DNA from: an alpha proteobacterium MED-G09
GTDB lineage: Bacteria > Pseudomonadota > Alphaproteobacteria > MED-G09
NCBI GenBank assembly: GCA_905182015.1
Contig: CAJIZT010000004.1
Location: forward strand, 1 to 64,000
Length of the DNA stretch: 64,000 nucleotides
Direction: 5' to 3'
Shown: positions 38,664 through 49,693 of the stretch, in pieces
Position numbering within the stretch: the first letter of the stretch is position 1
How the letters are laid out: the number at the start of each line of letters is the position of its first letter
The notes under the pieces: generated by a model
What the model was told of the DNA's origin: nothing
What the model saw: the letters and a program-made list of their open reading frames with translations, nothing else
Databases searched by the model: none
Translations under genes and position numbers: made by a program

Positions 38664-39041
38664 ATGACAAAAACAATGCAAGAATTAATAGAAGAGGCAT
38701 ATAAAGAAATACCCCTAATCTCACCCGAAGATGCCCTGATCATGCAAAGGGATGGTGCTCTTATTATTGATACGAGAGAGAGTAATGAATTAGAATCTAC
38801 TGGCAAGGTGAAGGGTGCTCTTCATGTTCCTAGAGGCCTCATAGAGTTTCAAAACAAAGAAAGTAATCCAAATGGTATTGATGGCTTTACATCTGATAAG
38901 ACAATTATTCTTTATTGTGCGGCTGGTGCGCGAGCAGCGTTAGCTGGAAAAGCATTAAAAGATTTAGGCTTTAATTCAGTTTATAATCTTGGAGGCTTCC
39001 CTGATTGGCTAAACTCTGGCTTGCCAACAGAAAAACTCTAA
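38664..39041 (+). CDS. Rhodanese-domain protein
   Basis: LIIDTRESNELESTGKVKGALHVPRG, ILYCAAGARAALAGKAL active-site loop. Confidence 0.88.
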   Translation: MTKTMQELIEEAYKEIPLISPEDALIMQRDGALIIDTRESNELESTGKVKGALHVPRGLIEFQNKESNPNGIDGFTSDKTIILYCAAGARAALAGKALKDLGFNSVYNLGGFPDWLNSGLPTEKL

Positions 39042-39197
39042 AATCAAAAGAAAGTAGCTCGACAGAATTCAAATGATTTGCTATTTGAAACATGGATTAT
39101 GTAACGTTATTATTCGACGATATTGAATATTTGACTGTTGTATTTAACTGATAGATAATTCCATTAAATCACTAATAAATTTAGAGGGTACCTTACC

Positions 39198-40592
39198 ATG
39201 TCAGCAAAAGAAGAAATTGGAAAATTAATTGAGCGCTCAAGAGCAGCTCAAAAAAAAATTGAAAACTATACTCAGGAACAAGTTGATGAACTTATTCGAG
39301 CAATGGTCTGGTCTGTAGCTCAACCTGGCGTAGCTGAAGAAATTGCTCAGTTTACAGTGGATGAAACTCAGCTAGGAAATTATGAAGGTAAGCTTCTTAA
39401 GATCCAAAGAAAAACTCGAGCCACCTTAATGGATATTATAAACGATAAGTCAGTCGGTATCCTTGAAGAAGATGAGGAAAGGGCTATAATTAAAATATCA
39501 AAACCGATGGGAGTTATAGGAGCACTTTCACCTTCAACAAACCCTGAGGCAACTCCAGTAATAAAAGCAATTCATGCAATAAAAGGTAGGAATTCAATTA
39601 TAGTTGCCCCTCACCCAAGAGCTAAGCTCACAAATAAAAAAATATGTGATCTTATGAGGGATGCAATTGTATCATGCGGAGCTCCTGCTGATCTTGTTCA
39701 GGGTATAGAGATACCTAGCCTTGATCTTACTAATGAATTAATGGCCCAGTGTGATCGAGTTCTTGCAACCGGAGGCGGTGCGATGGTCACAGCGGCTTAT
39801 TCAAGTGGGACCCCTGCGCTAGGTGTAGGTGTAGGAAATGCTGTTATAACAGTTGATGAAACGGCAGACCTTGATGATGCTGCAGAAAAAATTAAAATAT
39901 CTAAGACTTTAGATTTTGCAGCATCTTGCTCATCTGATAATTCGGTAATTTTAGTTAATGAAATATATGATGATATGATGTCTAAACTTCAAGGAAAAGG
40001 TGGCTATTTAGTTAGTGAAGAGGAAAAAGAAAAACTAAAGAATATATTATGGGATGAAGAAGGCCATTTAAATACTGCAATTGTTGCACAACCAGCTGAA
40101 AAGATTGCAGATATGGCAGGCTTAGATATTCCCAAAGGGACCGAATTCTATATTGTTCCAGAAGATGGTTGGGGTAAAGAGCATCCATTCTCTGGAGAAA
40201 AACTATCAGTTGTAATGGCTTTATATAAAGCAGAAAATATTGATCACGCTATAGAGTTAACCAATAATATCCAAGCATATCAAGGTCAAGGACACTCATG
40301 TGGAATTTATTCAAATAATGATACAAACATTATGAAGCTTGCAAATTCAACAAAAACATCAAGAGTGATGGTTAATCAGCCTCAAGCAGCCTCTAATAGT
40401 GGCAATCTTTGGAACGGTATGAGGCAAACATTCTCTCTCGGATGCGGATCATGGGGCGGAAATGGAACAAATAATAATATTTCATGGCGTGATTTAATAA
40501 ATGAAACTTGGGTTTCTAAACCATTATCTAAAACAAAAGAGCTTATGTCTGATGAAGATCTCTTCGGTGACGTAATGAATAGAGTAAATTAA
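39198..40592 (+). CDS. CoA-acylating aldehyde dehydrogenase (sulfoacetaldehyde/acetaldehyde-dehydrogenase-like)
   Basis: EutE/SauS-like sequence, catalytic Cys in DFAASCSSDNSVI. Confidence 0.75.
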   Translation: MSAKEEIGKLIERSRAAQKKIENYTQEQVDELIRAMVWSVAQPGVAEEIAQFTVDETQLGNYEGKLLKIQRKTRATLMDIINDKSVGILEEDEERAIIKISKPMGVIGALSPSTNPEATPVIKAIHAIKGRNSIIVAPHPRAKLTNKKICDLMRDAIVSCGAPADLVQGIEIPSLDLTNELMAQCDRVLATGGGAMVTAAYSSGTPALGVGVGNAVITVDETADLDDAAEKIKISKTLDFAASCSSDNSVILVNEIYDDMMSKLQGKGGYLVSEEEKEKLKNILWDEEGHLNTAIVAQPAEKIADMAGLDIPKGTEFYIVPEDGWGKEHPFSGEKLSVVMALYKAENIDHAIELTNNIQAYQGQGHSCGIYSNNDTNIMKLANSTKTSRVMVNQPQAASNSGNLWNGMRQTFSLGCGSWGGNGTNNNISWRDLINETWVSKPLSKTKELMSDEDLFGDVMNRVN

Positions 40593-40666
40593 AAACGTTA
40601 AATTTCAAGAACTAAAGATCTCCTAAAACATGGGCATAGCTTATAAAAATAACTATGATTTAAAGA

Positions 40667-41806
40667 ATGAAATTATCTGAAGAACAAATAGCTTTTTATG
40701 ACATGGCAAAAGATTTTGCTTCCAAAAAAATGGCTCCAAATGCAGGAAGGTGGGATGAAGAAAAAATCTTTCCTGTTGATACATTACGTGAATTGGCTGA
40801 ACTTGGATTTGGAGGAATATACGTAAACCCAGATTTAGGAGGCTCTGGTTTATCCAGATTAGATTCAAGCCTTATATTTGAAGCATTGAGTCATGGATGC
40901 ACCTCTACGGCTGCATTTTTATCTATCCATAATATGGCGAACTGGATGATTGACAGCTTTGGCTCTGCCGAGCTCAAAGAAAGTATCGTTCCAGATTTAT
41001 GCACTATGAAAAAAATTGCATCTTACTGCTTAACTGAGGCAGGTGCAGGATCAGATGCCGGAAATCTAAAAACAAAAGCTATAAAAAATGGTGACTATTA
41101 TATTGTTAATGGAACAAAATCATTTATATCTGGCGGCGGTTCTTCTGATGTATATGTTACAATGGTTAGAACTGGAGACAAATCTTCTTCAGGAATATCA
41201 ACATTAATGATTGAAAAAGATAGCCCGGGAATATCTTTTGGAGCTCAAGAAAAAAAAATGGGTTGGAATTCTCAACCAACTGCTCAAGTAATATTTGAAG
41301 ATTGCAAGGTTCCTGTTAAGAATCTTCTAGGCAATGAAGGTGATGGATTTAAGATAGCCATGAAAGGCTTGGATGGAGGGAGGCTAAATATTGCGGCCTG
41401 CTCTCTTGGAACAGCTCAATCAGCTTTTGAAAGAGCTGTAGAATATGTTGGTGATAGAGAACAGTTTGGTAAAAAAATTCAAGACTTTCAGTCAATACAA
41501 TTTAAGCTTGCTGATATGGCAACTGAACTTGAGGCGTCACGTTTAATGCTGAGAAGTGCAGCAATTAAGGTTGATGAAAATACGCCAGACAAAACAAAGT
41601 GCGCAGCTATGGCAAAACGCTTTGTAACTGACCTGAGCTTTAAGATAGTTAACGAAGCCCTTCAAATACATGGTGGGTATGGGTATCTCAAGGACTACCC
41701 TTTGGAGAGAAACCTTAGGGATGTTAGGGTCCATCAAATTCTAGAGGGAACTAATGAAATAATGAAAGTAATTATTTCAAGAGAAATTCTTAAGGAAAAT
41801 AAATGA
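40667..41806 (+). CDS. Acyl-CoA dehydrogenase, isobutyryl-CoA-dehydrogenase-like
   Basis: LTEAGAGSDAGNLKTKA, IHGGYGYLKDYPLERNLRDVRVHQILEGTNEIMKVIISRE; next to 3-hydroxyisobutyryl-CoA hydrolase and mmsB. Confidence 0.88.
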   Translation: MKLSEEQIAFYDMAKDFASKKMAPNAGRWDEEKIFPVDTLRELAELGFGGIYVNPDLGGSGLSRLDSSLIFEALSHGCTSTAAFLSIHNMANWMIDSFGSAELKESIVPDLCTMKKIASYCLTEAGAGSDAGNLKTKAIKNGDYYIVNGTKSFISGGGSSDVYVTMVRTGDKSSSGISTLMIEKDSPGISFGAQEKKMGWNSQPTAQVIFEDCKVPVKNLLGNEGDGFKIAMKGLDGGRLNIAACSLGTAQSAFERAVEYVGDREQFGKKIQDFQSIQFKLADMATELEASRLMLRSAAIKVDENTPDKTKCAAMAKRFVTDLSFKIVNEALQIHGGYGYLKDYPLERNLRDVRVHQILEGTNEIMKVIISREILKENK

Positions 41807-42840
41807 TAGATGAGGAGGTTTTTTTTGAAACTATAGGATCCCTTGGGCTGATTAAGCTAAATAGGCCTAAAGCTTTAAACGCTCTCACTCTTTCAATGGT
41901 AAGGAAAATCCATCCCCAAATGATTAAGTGGGAAAAATCTCCAGTAATAAAAACCGTTGCTATAGTCGCCGAGGGTGAAAAAGCCTTTTGTGCAGGTGGT
42001 GACATTAGGGCCCTTCATGACTGGGGTAAGAGTAATGATGATGAAGCCACTGGATTTTACAAAGAAGAGTATCTATTAAATAGGTATATAAAAAGATATC
42101 CCAAGCCTTATGTTTCTTTTGTTAATGGAATTGTTATGGGTGGTGGCGTTGGTTTATCAGTTCACGCAAGTCACAGGATAGCCGGAGAAAATTATTCATT
42201 CGCTATGCCTGAAACTGGTATAGGCTTATTTCCTGATGTGGGTGGAACTTTTTTTCTACCAAGGCTTAAATATCAGGCTGGAATATATTTAGCCTTAACC
42301 GGTAGTAGGATAAAGGCTGCAGATGCTATCTTTCTTGAAACTGCAACACATTATATTAATTCCGACAATTTTAATAAAGTAATTGAGAGACTGTCCCAGG
42401 GTCTTGATGCTGATCAAGCCATTGAAGAATTCTCCTCAAAGCCAGGGGAGTCTGAATTTAAAAAAATAAGTGCTTTCTGTGAAATGATTTTTAAAGAAGA
42501 AACCGTTGAAGGAATAATAAAAAATCTTCTTAAAGAGAATTCAGATCTATCAAAAAAATTATTATCTATAATCAAAAAAAAATCACCAACATCTCTTAAG
42601 ATATCATTGAAGAGTTTACGTGCTGGTGAAAAAATTGATTTTGAGGAATGCATGAAAATGGAATTTCGAATGGTTAATAAGGTTATGAGCGATCATGATT
42701 TTTATGAAGGTGTTAGAGCTCTAATAATCGATAAGGACAATGAACCGAAGTGGAATCCAAAAAATATTGAAGATGTGAAGGATGATTTTGTTAATGAATT
42801 TTTCAATTCACTTGCCGTTAATGAGTTAAATTTTGATTAA
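41803..42840 (+). CDS. 3-hydroxyisobutyryl-CoA hydrolase / enoyl-CoA hydratase family
   Basis: LNRPKALNALTLSMV, GEKAFCAGGDIRALHDWGK, PETGIGLFPDVGGTFFLPRL. Confidence 0.92.
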   Translation: MIDEEVFFETIGSLGLIKLNRPKALNALTLSMVRKIHPQMIKWEKSPVIKTVAIVAEGEKAFCAGGDIRALHDWGKSNDDEATGFYKEEYLLNRYIKRYPKPYVSFVNGIVMGGGVGLSVHASHRIAGENYSFAMPETGIGLFPDVGGTFFLPRLKYQAGIYLALTGSRIKAADAIFLETATHYINSDNFNKVIERLSQGLDADQAIEEFSSKPGESEFKKISAFCEMIFKEETVEGIIKNLLKENSDLSKKLLSIIKKKSPTSLKISLKSLRAGEKIDFEECMKMEFRMVNKVMSDHDFYEGVRALIIDKDNEPKWNPKNIEDVKDDFVNEFFNSLAVNELNFD

Positions 42841-42852
42841 AGGGAGATAAGT

Positions 42853-43746
42853 ATGGCAGAAGTTACATTTATAGGATTGGGTAATATGGGTCTACCTATG
42901 GCAATGAATCTTTTAAAGGAAGGCCATTCTGTAACTGGCTTTGATTTAGCTGAAGATCAAGTAAAGATTCTTACTGATGCTGGTGGAAAATCAACTAATA
43001 ATATCAATAAAACTATTCAAACTGCAGATTCCGTAATAACAATGCTTCCTTCAGGAAAAATAGTAAAATCTGTATACCTAGGGGATGATGGAATTATAAA
43101 TAATGCCCCAGAAAACCTTTTACTTATTGATTCTTCAACAATTGATGTTGAAACAGCAAGAGATGTTTCAAAAGAAGCTGTGAATAAAAATCTAAAAATA
43201 GTAGATGCTCCAGTTTCTGGTGGAGTTGGTGGTGCGCAGGCTGGAACACTTACATTTATGGTTGGCGGCGATAAAGGAGCATTTAATAGTGCTAAAGAAT
43301 TCCTTGATATAATGGGGGGAAATATTATTTATGCTGGTCTATCAGGAAATGGTCAAGCTGCTAAAATATGCAATAATATGCTTTTAGGTATATCAATGAT
43401 TGGTACAGCAGAAGCGTTTAACCTAGCGGAAAATCTTGGGCTAGATGCGCAAACATTTTTTGATATATCTTCAACTGCTTCTGGACAATGCTGGTCAATG
43501 ACAAGTTATTGTCCGGTACCAGGCCCTGTTCCATCAAGCCCAGCTAATAATGATTATCAACCTGGTTTCTCGTCTGCATTAATGCTTAAAGATTTAAGGT
43601 TATCACAAGAAGCTGCGTCAATGACAACATCATCAACTCCACTAGGGGCTAACGCGACATCTATCTATGAGGAAATTGAAAATCTTGGCCATGAAAATAT
43701 TGATTTTTCAGGTGTTATTAAATTATTGCAAAATAAATTAAAATAA
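42853..43746 (+). CDS. mmsB: 3-hydroxyisobutyrate dehydrogenase
   Basis: [42 protein letters not shown]. Confidence 0.92.
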   Translation: MAEVTFIGLGNMGLPMAMNLLKEGHSVTGFDLAEDQVKILTDAGGKSTNNINKTIQTADSVITMLPSGKIVKSVYLGDDGIINNAPENLLLIDSSTIDVETARDVSKEAVNKNLKIVDAPVSGGVGGAQAGTLTFMVGGDKGAFNSAKEFLDIMGGNIIYAGLSGNGQAAKICNNMLLGISMIGTAEAFNLAENLGLDAQTFFDISSTASGQCWSMTSYCPVPGPVPSSPANNDYQPGFSSALMLKDLRLSQEAASMTTSSTPLGANATSIYEEIENLGHENIDFSGVIKLLQNKLK

Positions 43747-43759
43747 AGGCATTAACATC

Positions 43760-45700
43760 ATGACTGATGAAAAATTATTTCCTGTACCTGAGAGTTTTAA
43801 AAAAACTACGCATGTAACAAAAGAAATTTATGAAGACTTGTATGAAAAAGCTAAAAAAGATCCGACTAAGTTCTGGGATACTCAAGGCAAGCGCATTAAC
43901 TGGATCAAACCGTATACTAAAATAAAAGATGTAACTTGGTCTAAAGATAATGTTGATATCAACTGGTACTATGACGGAACATTAAATGCTTCAGAAAATT
44001 GTATCGATAGACACTTAAAGGAGAATGCTAATCAGATAGCAATTATCTGGGAAGGAGATAACCCCTCAGAAAGTTTAAAAATTTCTTATAGAGAATTACA
44101 CAAAAATGTATGTCGTTTTGCCAATGCCCTAAAAGCTAATGGTGTATCAAAAGGTGATAGAGTAACACTGTATATGCCAATGATTCCTGAGGCAGCATAC
44201 GCAATGCTTGCCTGCAGTAGGATTGGAGCAGTTCATTCAGTGGTATTTGGTGGATTCTCACCTGAAGCCTTAGCGGGAAGAATTTTAGATTGCGATTCTC
44301 ACTATGTAATAACGGCTGATGAAGGAATTCGTGGAGGGAAAACTATCCCTCTCAAAAAAAATACTGATGAGGCCTTAAAAAAATGTCCGGACGTTAAACA
44401 TGTTTTTGTTGTCAATAGAACAAACGGCCCTATAGATATGAGAAAAGAAAGAGATCTTTGGTATCATGAAATAATTTCAGGCGTGAGTGACGAATGCAAA
44501 CCTGAGGAAATGAGTGCAGAAGATCCTTTATTTATTCTTTATACTTCCGGCTCTACAGGGAAACCTAAAGGCGTTTTACATACAACTGGTGGTTATTTAG
44601 TATATGCAGCATATACACATGAAATAATTTTTGACTATCACCCTGGTGATATTTATTGGTGCAGCGCCGATGTCGGCTGGGTAACAGGTCATTCCTATAT
44701 TGTCTATGGACCCTTGGCTAATGGAGCGACTACATTAATGTTTGAAGGTGTTCCAAATTATCCTGATGCATCACGTTTTTGGCAAGTTTGCGATAAGCAT
44801 CAGGTAAATATCTTCTATACTGCTCCTACAGCTATTCGGGCCCTAATGAAGGAAGGTGATGATCCAGTAAAGTCAACAAAAAGAGATAGCCTAAGACTAC
44901 TAGGAAGTGTTGGTGAACCAATTAATCCTGAGGCATGGCTATGGTACTACAATGTAGTTGGTGAAAAAAGATGCCCAATAGTAGACACTTGGTGGCAAAC
45001 AGAAACAGGTGCAACATTAATTTCACCACTCCCAGGGGCAACAGATTTAAAACCTGGTTCTGCATCTAAACCATTGCCGGGTATTTTGCCGGTCCTTTTA
45101 GATTCAGAGGGGTTAGAAATAACAGGGGTTGGCGAAGGAAATCTATATATTACTGACAGTTGGCCAGGACAAATGAGAACAGTCTACGGAGATCATAAAA
45201 GATTTATCAATACATACTTTACTCAATATGATGGGTATTACTTCACTGGCGATGGATGTAAGAGAGACGAGGATGGTTACTACTGGATAACTGGGAGAGT
45301 GGATGATGTTATCAATGTTTCTGGACATCGGATGGGAACTGCTGAAGTTGAAAGTGCTTTAGTTGCGCACAATAAGGTTGCGGAAGCAGCTGTTGTCGGT
45401 TTTCCTCACGATATAAAGGGGCAAGGTATTTATGCTTACGTCACTCTAAATTCTGGAGAAGAGTCAGGAACTGAGGTAAGACGAGATTTAATTAATTGGG
45501 TAAGAAGAGAAATAGGTCCTATAGCGAGTCCAGACCTTATTCAATTTTCTCCAAACCTTCCCAAAACTCGTTCAGGAAAAATTATGCGAAGGATATTAAG
45601 AAAGATTGCAGCAAATGATTATGAAGATCTTGGCGACACATCCACTCTGGCCGAACCAAATGTTGTTAATGACCTCATAAAGAATAAGCAAAATAATTGA
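43760..45700 (+). CDS. acs: Acetate--CoA ligase (acetyl-CoA synthetase)
   Basis: [41 protein letters not shown]. Confidence 0.93.
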   Translation: MTDEKLFPVPESFKKTTHVTKEIYEDLYEKAKKDPTKFWDTQGKRINWIKPYTKIKDVTWSKDNVDINWYYDGTLNASENCIDRHLKENANQIAIIWEGDNPSESLKISYRELHKNVCRFANALKANGVSKGDRVTLYMPMIPEAAYAMLACSRIGAVHSVVFGGFSPEALAGRILDCDSHYVITADEGIRGGKTIPLKKNTDEALKKCPDVKHVFVVNRTNGPIDMRKERDLWYHEIISGVSDECKPEEMSAEDPLFILYTSGSTGKPKGVLHTTGGYLVYAAYTHEIIFDYHPGDIYWCSADVGWVTGHSYIVYGPLANGATTLMFEGVPNYPDASRFWQVCDKHQVNIFYTAPTAIRALMKEGDDPVKSTKRDSLRLLGSVGEPINPEAWLWYYNVVGEKRCPIVDTWWQTETGATLISPLPGATDLKPGSASKPLPGILPVLLDSEGLEITGVGEGNLYITDSWPGQMRTVYGDHKRFINTYFTQYDGYYFTGDGCKRDEDGYYWITGRVDDVINVSGHRMGTAEVESALVAHNKVAEAAVVGFPHDIKGQGIYAYVTLNSGEESGTEVRRDLINWVRREIGPIASPDLIQFSPNLPKTRSGKIMRRILRKIAANDYEDLGDTSTLAEPNVVNDLIKNKQNN

Positions 45701-45710
45701 TAGGTTTACT

Positions 45711-46673
45711 ATGAAAGCTATAATAGTCACAGACGACAAAAAACTTGTATGGTTAGAAAGTAAAAAACCAGAGATTTTGGATAATGAGGTTTTAATTAAA
45801 GTAACGGCAACTGCAGTAAATAGAGCAGATGTTGTTCAAAAAAATGGATTATACCCGCCCCCGCCTGGTGCAAGTGATATTTTAGGACTGGAATGTAGCG
45901 GGGTAATTGAGGCAATTGGAGGAAATGTTAAGAAAAGAAAGGTTGGAGAAAGGGTTTGCGCTCTTTTGACTGGTGGCGGATACGCAGAATATGCATCATG
46001 TCCTGAAGAACAAGCCATTCCCATACCAAGGGGAATTTCCTTGATTGAAGCAGCTTCATTGCCTGAAGTTTATGCTACGTGTTGGTTAAATTTATTTTAT
46101 GAGGCCAATATGAAGGGGGGTGATACTGTTTTACTCCACGCCGGTGCAAGTGGAATAGGAACATCAGCAATTCAGCTCTGTAAATTATTTGAGTGCAAGA
46201 CATTTGTTACCGCAGGGACTCTTGGAAAAATATCATACTGCATTGAACTTGGAGCAGATGGGGGATCCTTAAGACAAGAAAAACCTTTTGAAGACATAAA
46301 AAAATGGGCACCTAAGGGGGTAGATATCATACTGGATCCCGTTGGCGGGGAATATTTTGAAGATAACTTAAGTGTACTGACTATGGAGGGGCGATTAATA
46401 CTAATAGGTTTAATGGGTGGATCAAAATCCCAGATCAACCTTGGGTTGGTGTTAATGAAGCGTCAAAGAATTATAGGATCAACTATAAGAGCAAGAAACT
46501 CAACTATCAAAGGAAAGGTCATGAATGATTTACATGAGAAAGTTTGGCCTCATTTTGAATCAAAAAAAATTATCCCAATTATTCACAAAATGATGGATAT
46601 AAAGGATGCCAACCAAGCTCATTCTATAATGGAAAACAATCAAAATATTGGAAAAATAGTGCTAGAAGTTTGA
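45711..46673 (+). CDS. NAD(P)H quinone oxidoreductase, PIG3-like
   Basis: NRADVVQKNGLYPPPPGASDILGLECSG, HAGASGIGTSAIQL. Confidence 0.9.
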   Translation: MKAIIVTDDKKLVWLESKKPEILDNEVLIKVTATAVNRADVVQKNGLYPPPPGASDILGLECSGVIEAIGGNVKKRKVGERVCALLTGGGYAEYASCPEEQAIPIPRGISLIEAASLPEVYATCWLNLFYEANMKGGDTVLLHAGASGIGTSAIQLCKLFECKTFVTAGTLGKISYCIELGADGGSLRQEKPFEDIKKWAPKGVDIILDPVGGEYFEDNLSVLTMEGRLILIGLMGGSKSQINLGLVLMKRQRIIGSTIRARNSTIKGKVMNDLHEKVWPHFESKKIIPIIHKMMDIKDANQAHSIMENNQNIGKIVLEV

Positions 46674-46677
46674 TAAA

Positions 46678-48057
46678 CTAACGTTTTTTAAGAATTTCTG
46701 AACCATCTATTAGAGATTGAGTAAATTTATCAAATAGCTCATCAATTTGTTCTTTAGTAATTATTAAGGGTGGACACACGGCCAATGTGTCTCCTATTGC
46801 CCTTACTATTAATCCATTCTTGTGAGCACATTCAGCAATAACTGCTCCAGCACTACCTACTGGATTAAAAGGTTTTGATGGAGATTTTTCATGAACAACT
46901 TCAACTGCTCCCATAAGGCCTATTCCTCTAGATTCACCAACAATATCAATTTCCTCAAGCATTTTTAATCTTTTTTGAAACTGAGGCTCAAGAATAGGTA
47001 CTCTTTCCATTAGCTTATCCTCTTCAAGAATCTTTATATTCTCTAATGCTACTGCACATGCTACCGGATGAGCACTTGCAGTAAATCCACTACCAAACAT
47101 TATATTTTTTTCAGTATTATCAGCAATGACTTGGTAAATTTCATCTGTCATTAAGACAGCTGCCATTGGCATATAAGACGATGTTATTTGTTTCGAAAGA
47201 ACAATAAAATCTGGCTCTATACCATATAGATCACACGCAAAATTCTTGCCTGTTCTTCCAAAGCCATTAATGACTTCATCTGCAATAATTAAGATCTCAT
47301 AATTCTTACAAACTTCTTGAATTTTATTCCAATATCCTTCTGGAGGAACTATGAGACCCCCAGCACCCATTACAGGTTCTCCTATAAAAGCAGCAATAGT
47401 ATCGGGACCCTCTCTTAATATTAATTTTTCAAGCTCTTCTGCGCAACGACTGGAAAATTCCTCTTCCGACTCTCCATCTAATCCCTCTCTCCAGTAATGG
47501 GGGCAAAGAGTGTGTAAAACTTGAGGTATGGGAAGGTCAAAATCATTGTGCATTAAAGGCAAACCAGTAAGACTGCCTGAGGCAATCGTAATTCCATGAT
47601 AGGCCTTTATTCGAGATATAATTTTTTTCTTCTTTGGTCGATTAAGAGCATTATTGTAATACCATACAAATTTCATGGCTGTATCGTTAGCTTCAGAACC
47701 TGAATTTGTAAAATGAACACGGCTCATATTAAGTCCAACCATATTAACTAGTTTTTGCGATAACTCTGCAACGGCTGGATGCGATTTATGTGAAAAAGAT
47801 GGATAATAGGGAAGTTTCTCTAATTGCTTTGTTGCTGCCTTCACCAGTCTTTCTTCTCCGAATCCAACAGCTACTGACCATAGACCAGCCATTGCCTCAA
47901 GGTACTTATTTCCATCATCATCCCAAACATAAATCCCCTTTCCTTCTGAAATTATCATCGGGCCTTGTTTTTCAATTCTTCTAGCATTTGAATAAGGGTG
48001 AAAATGATTTTCTGCATCCATCGTAGCATAAGAATTTGGTTTAATTTTTTTCGTCAT
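46678..48057 (-). CDS. Class III (omega-amino acid:pyruvate type) aminotransferase
   Basis: FTNSGSEANDTAMK, IADEVINGFGRTGK, LSKQITSSYMPMAAVL PLP-Lys region. Confidence 0.9.
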   Translation of the reverse strand: MTKKIKPNSYATMDAENHFHPYSNARRIEKQGPMIISEGKGIYVWDDDGNKYLEAMAGLWSVAVGFGEERLVKAATKQLEKLPYYPSFSHKSHPAVAELSQKLVNMVGLNMSRVHFTNSGSEANDTAMKFVWYYNNALNRPKKKKIISRIKAYHGITIASGSLTGLPLMHNDFDLPIPQVLHTLCPHYWREGLDGESEEEFSSRCAEELEKLILREGPDTIAAFIGEPVMGAGGLIVPPEGYWNKIQEVCKNYEILIIADEVINGFGRTGKNFACDLYGIEPDFIVLSKQITSSYMPMAAVLMTDEIYQVIADNTEKNIMFGSGFTASAHPVACAVALENIKILEEDKLMERVPILEPQFQKRLKMLEEIDIVGESRGIGLMGAVEVVHEKSPSKPFNPVGSAGAVIAECAHKNGLIVRAIGDTLAVCPPLIITKEQIDELFDKFTQSLIDGSEILKKR

Positions 48058-48146
48058 TTGATCCTCTTTTTAAAAGATACCCCCACCAAATCAAACTTAC
48101 AATTCCCTAAATATTTTATATTTTATTTAACAAATAAAAGACTTAG

Positions 48147-49583
48147 TTAAGTTACTAATTTTCTTATTTTTTTTCTTTCGAATGAAGAAGGGATTCTCAT
48201 ATTAACTCTATATTTTGTAACTGTTCGTCTGGCAACATTAATCCCCGATTCTTTTAATAATAAAGCTAACTTTGAGTCTGACAAAATCTTATCTCTCTCC
48301 TTATTAATAAAAATTTTTATTTTATTCTTAACAACCTCTGAGGAAATATCTTCACCTCCATCACTTTTAGATATATTTTTTGAAAAGAAAAATTTTAATT
48401 GAAAAACTCCCCTTGGTGTAGATATCTCCTTTGAATTAGTTATTCGTGAAATAGTACTTTCATGCAAATCCAGTTCATTAGCGATATCTTTTAATATCAT
48501 TGGCCTCATATAAGCCAGCCCTCGCTCCAAGAAATCATTTTGTTGTTTTATTATCTCTGTTGAAACTCTTAAAATAGTTGCTTCTCTTTGCTCTAGAGCC
48601 TTTAAAAGCCATTTACCTGAAGCATATCGATCCGATAAATATTTTTTATCTTCCTTAGATATTTTCTTTCTTGCAAGCTCTTCCCAGTATCCAGTATTTA
48701 CCAAAATACGCGGTAAGTTATTTTCATTTAACTCAACAGTCCATTTTGATAAAGATTTTTTTACGATTATATCTGGTTCAGCAATAGTTATGCTTTCTTC
48801 GCTGTAGTTACTTAACGGCTTTGACTTACATTTCCTTATGTCTTTTAACATTTTAAAAATATCAGAATTATCAACACCACAAATTTTTGATAACTGCTTA
48901 ATATTACCATTTGCTAATTCATATAAGTTTTCTAACAAATGGTTCATAGGGTCATTAATTAAATTCATTTGTTTAAGCTGAGTATAGAGACATTCACTTA
49001 AAGATTCTGCAAAAATACCTACAGGCTCAAATTTTTTTAATACAGACAAGACCTCCCTAAACTTAACGTCAGAGACATTAAGGTTACCTGATAGTTCTAA
49101 AATATCAGTTTTAAAATATCCATCAACCTCAAGGTTTCCTATTAATAAATATGCAATATGTCTATCTAGACTATCTGAAAAAGTAAGATTCGCTTGTTCC
49201 GTAAGAACCTCATTAATCGATTTCCTGTATGGAAGTGTTTCTTCAAGTATATTTGTTAATTCATACGCACTACTTGTAAAGCTGTCATCATAGGTGCTTG
49301 AATAATCATCATCGGAACTTCCGCTTTCAGAAGTTAGATCATCAAGATTAGTCTCAGTATCATTTTTATCATTATCGGGAGTTAATTCTTCATTATTAAT
49401 AGAGTCTTCACCATGAATATCATCTTCAGATTGTAAGAAAGGGTTTTCTAATATTTCTTCAGTTAGATAGGCCTCTAACTCCAAATTATTTAATTCAAAT
49501 AATTTAATCGATTGCAGGAGTTGTGGTGTTAGCGCAATACCTTGAGATTGCTTTATCCCTGGTTTAAGAGAAATTTTAATCAT
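48147..49583 (-). CDS. rpoN: RNA polymerase sigma-54 factor
   Basis: N-terminal LTPQLLQSIKLFELNNLELEAYL, RpoN box ARRTVTKYR; start set at internal ATG where homology begins. Confidence 0.93.
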   Translation of the reverse strand: MIKISLKPGIKQSQGIALTPQLLQSIKLFELNNLELEAYLTEEILENPFLQSEDDIHGEDSINNEELTPDNDKNDTETNLDDLTSESGSSDDDYSSTYDDSFTSSAYELTNILEETLPYRKSINEVLTEQANLTFSDSLDRHIAYLLIGNLEVDGYFKTDILELSGNLNVSDVKFREVLSVLKKFEPVGIFAESLSECLYTQLKQMNLINDPMNHLLENLYELANGNIKQLSKICGVDNSDIFKMLKDIRKCKSKPLSNYSEESITIAEPDIIVKKSLSKWTVELNENNLPRILVNTGYWEELARKKISKEDKKYLSDRYASGKWLLKALEQREATILRVSTEIIKQQNDFLERGLAYMRPMILKDIANELDLHESTISRITNSKEISTPRGVFQLKFFFSKNISKSDGGEDISSEVVKNKIKIFINKERDKILSDSKLALLLKESGINVARRTVTKYRVNMRIPSSFERKKIRKLVT

Positions 49584-49602
49584 ATTAATTCCAAATATAA
49601 TT

Positions 49603-49619
49603 ATGGCATGTTTATTGCT
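49603..49619 (+). promoter_or_regulatory. Sigma-54-like promoter ATGGCATGTTTATTGCT in the rpoN/moaA gap
   Basis: TGGCA-N6-TTGCT with GG..GC spacing of 12, same core as the amt-operon element. Confidence 0.6.
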
Positions 49620-49693
49620 TAAGTTCAAATTTTGAACAAATACCTATTATTTATAAAAAAAATTACATATAAAAATGAAAGGCTATAAATATT

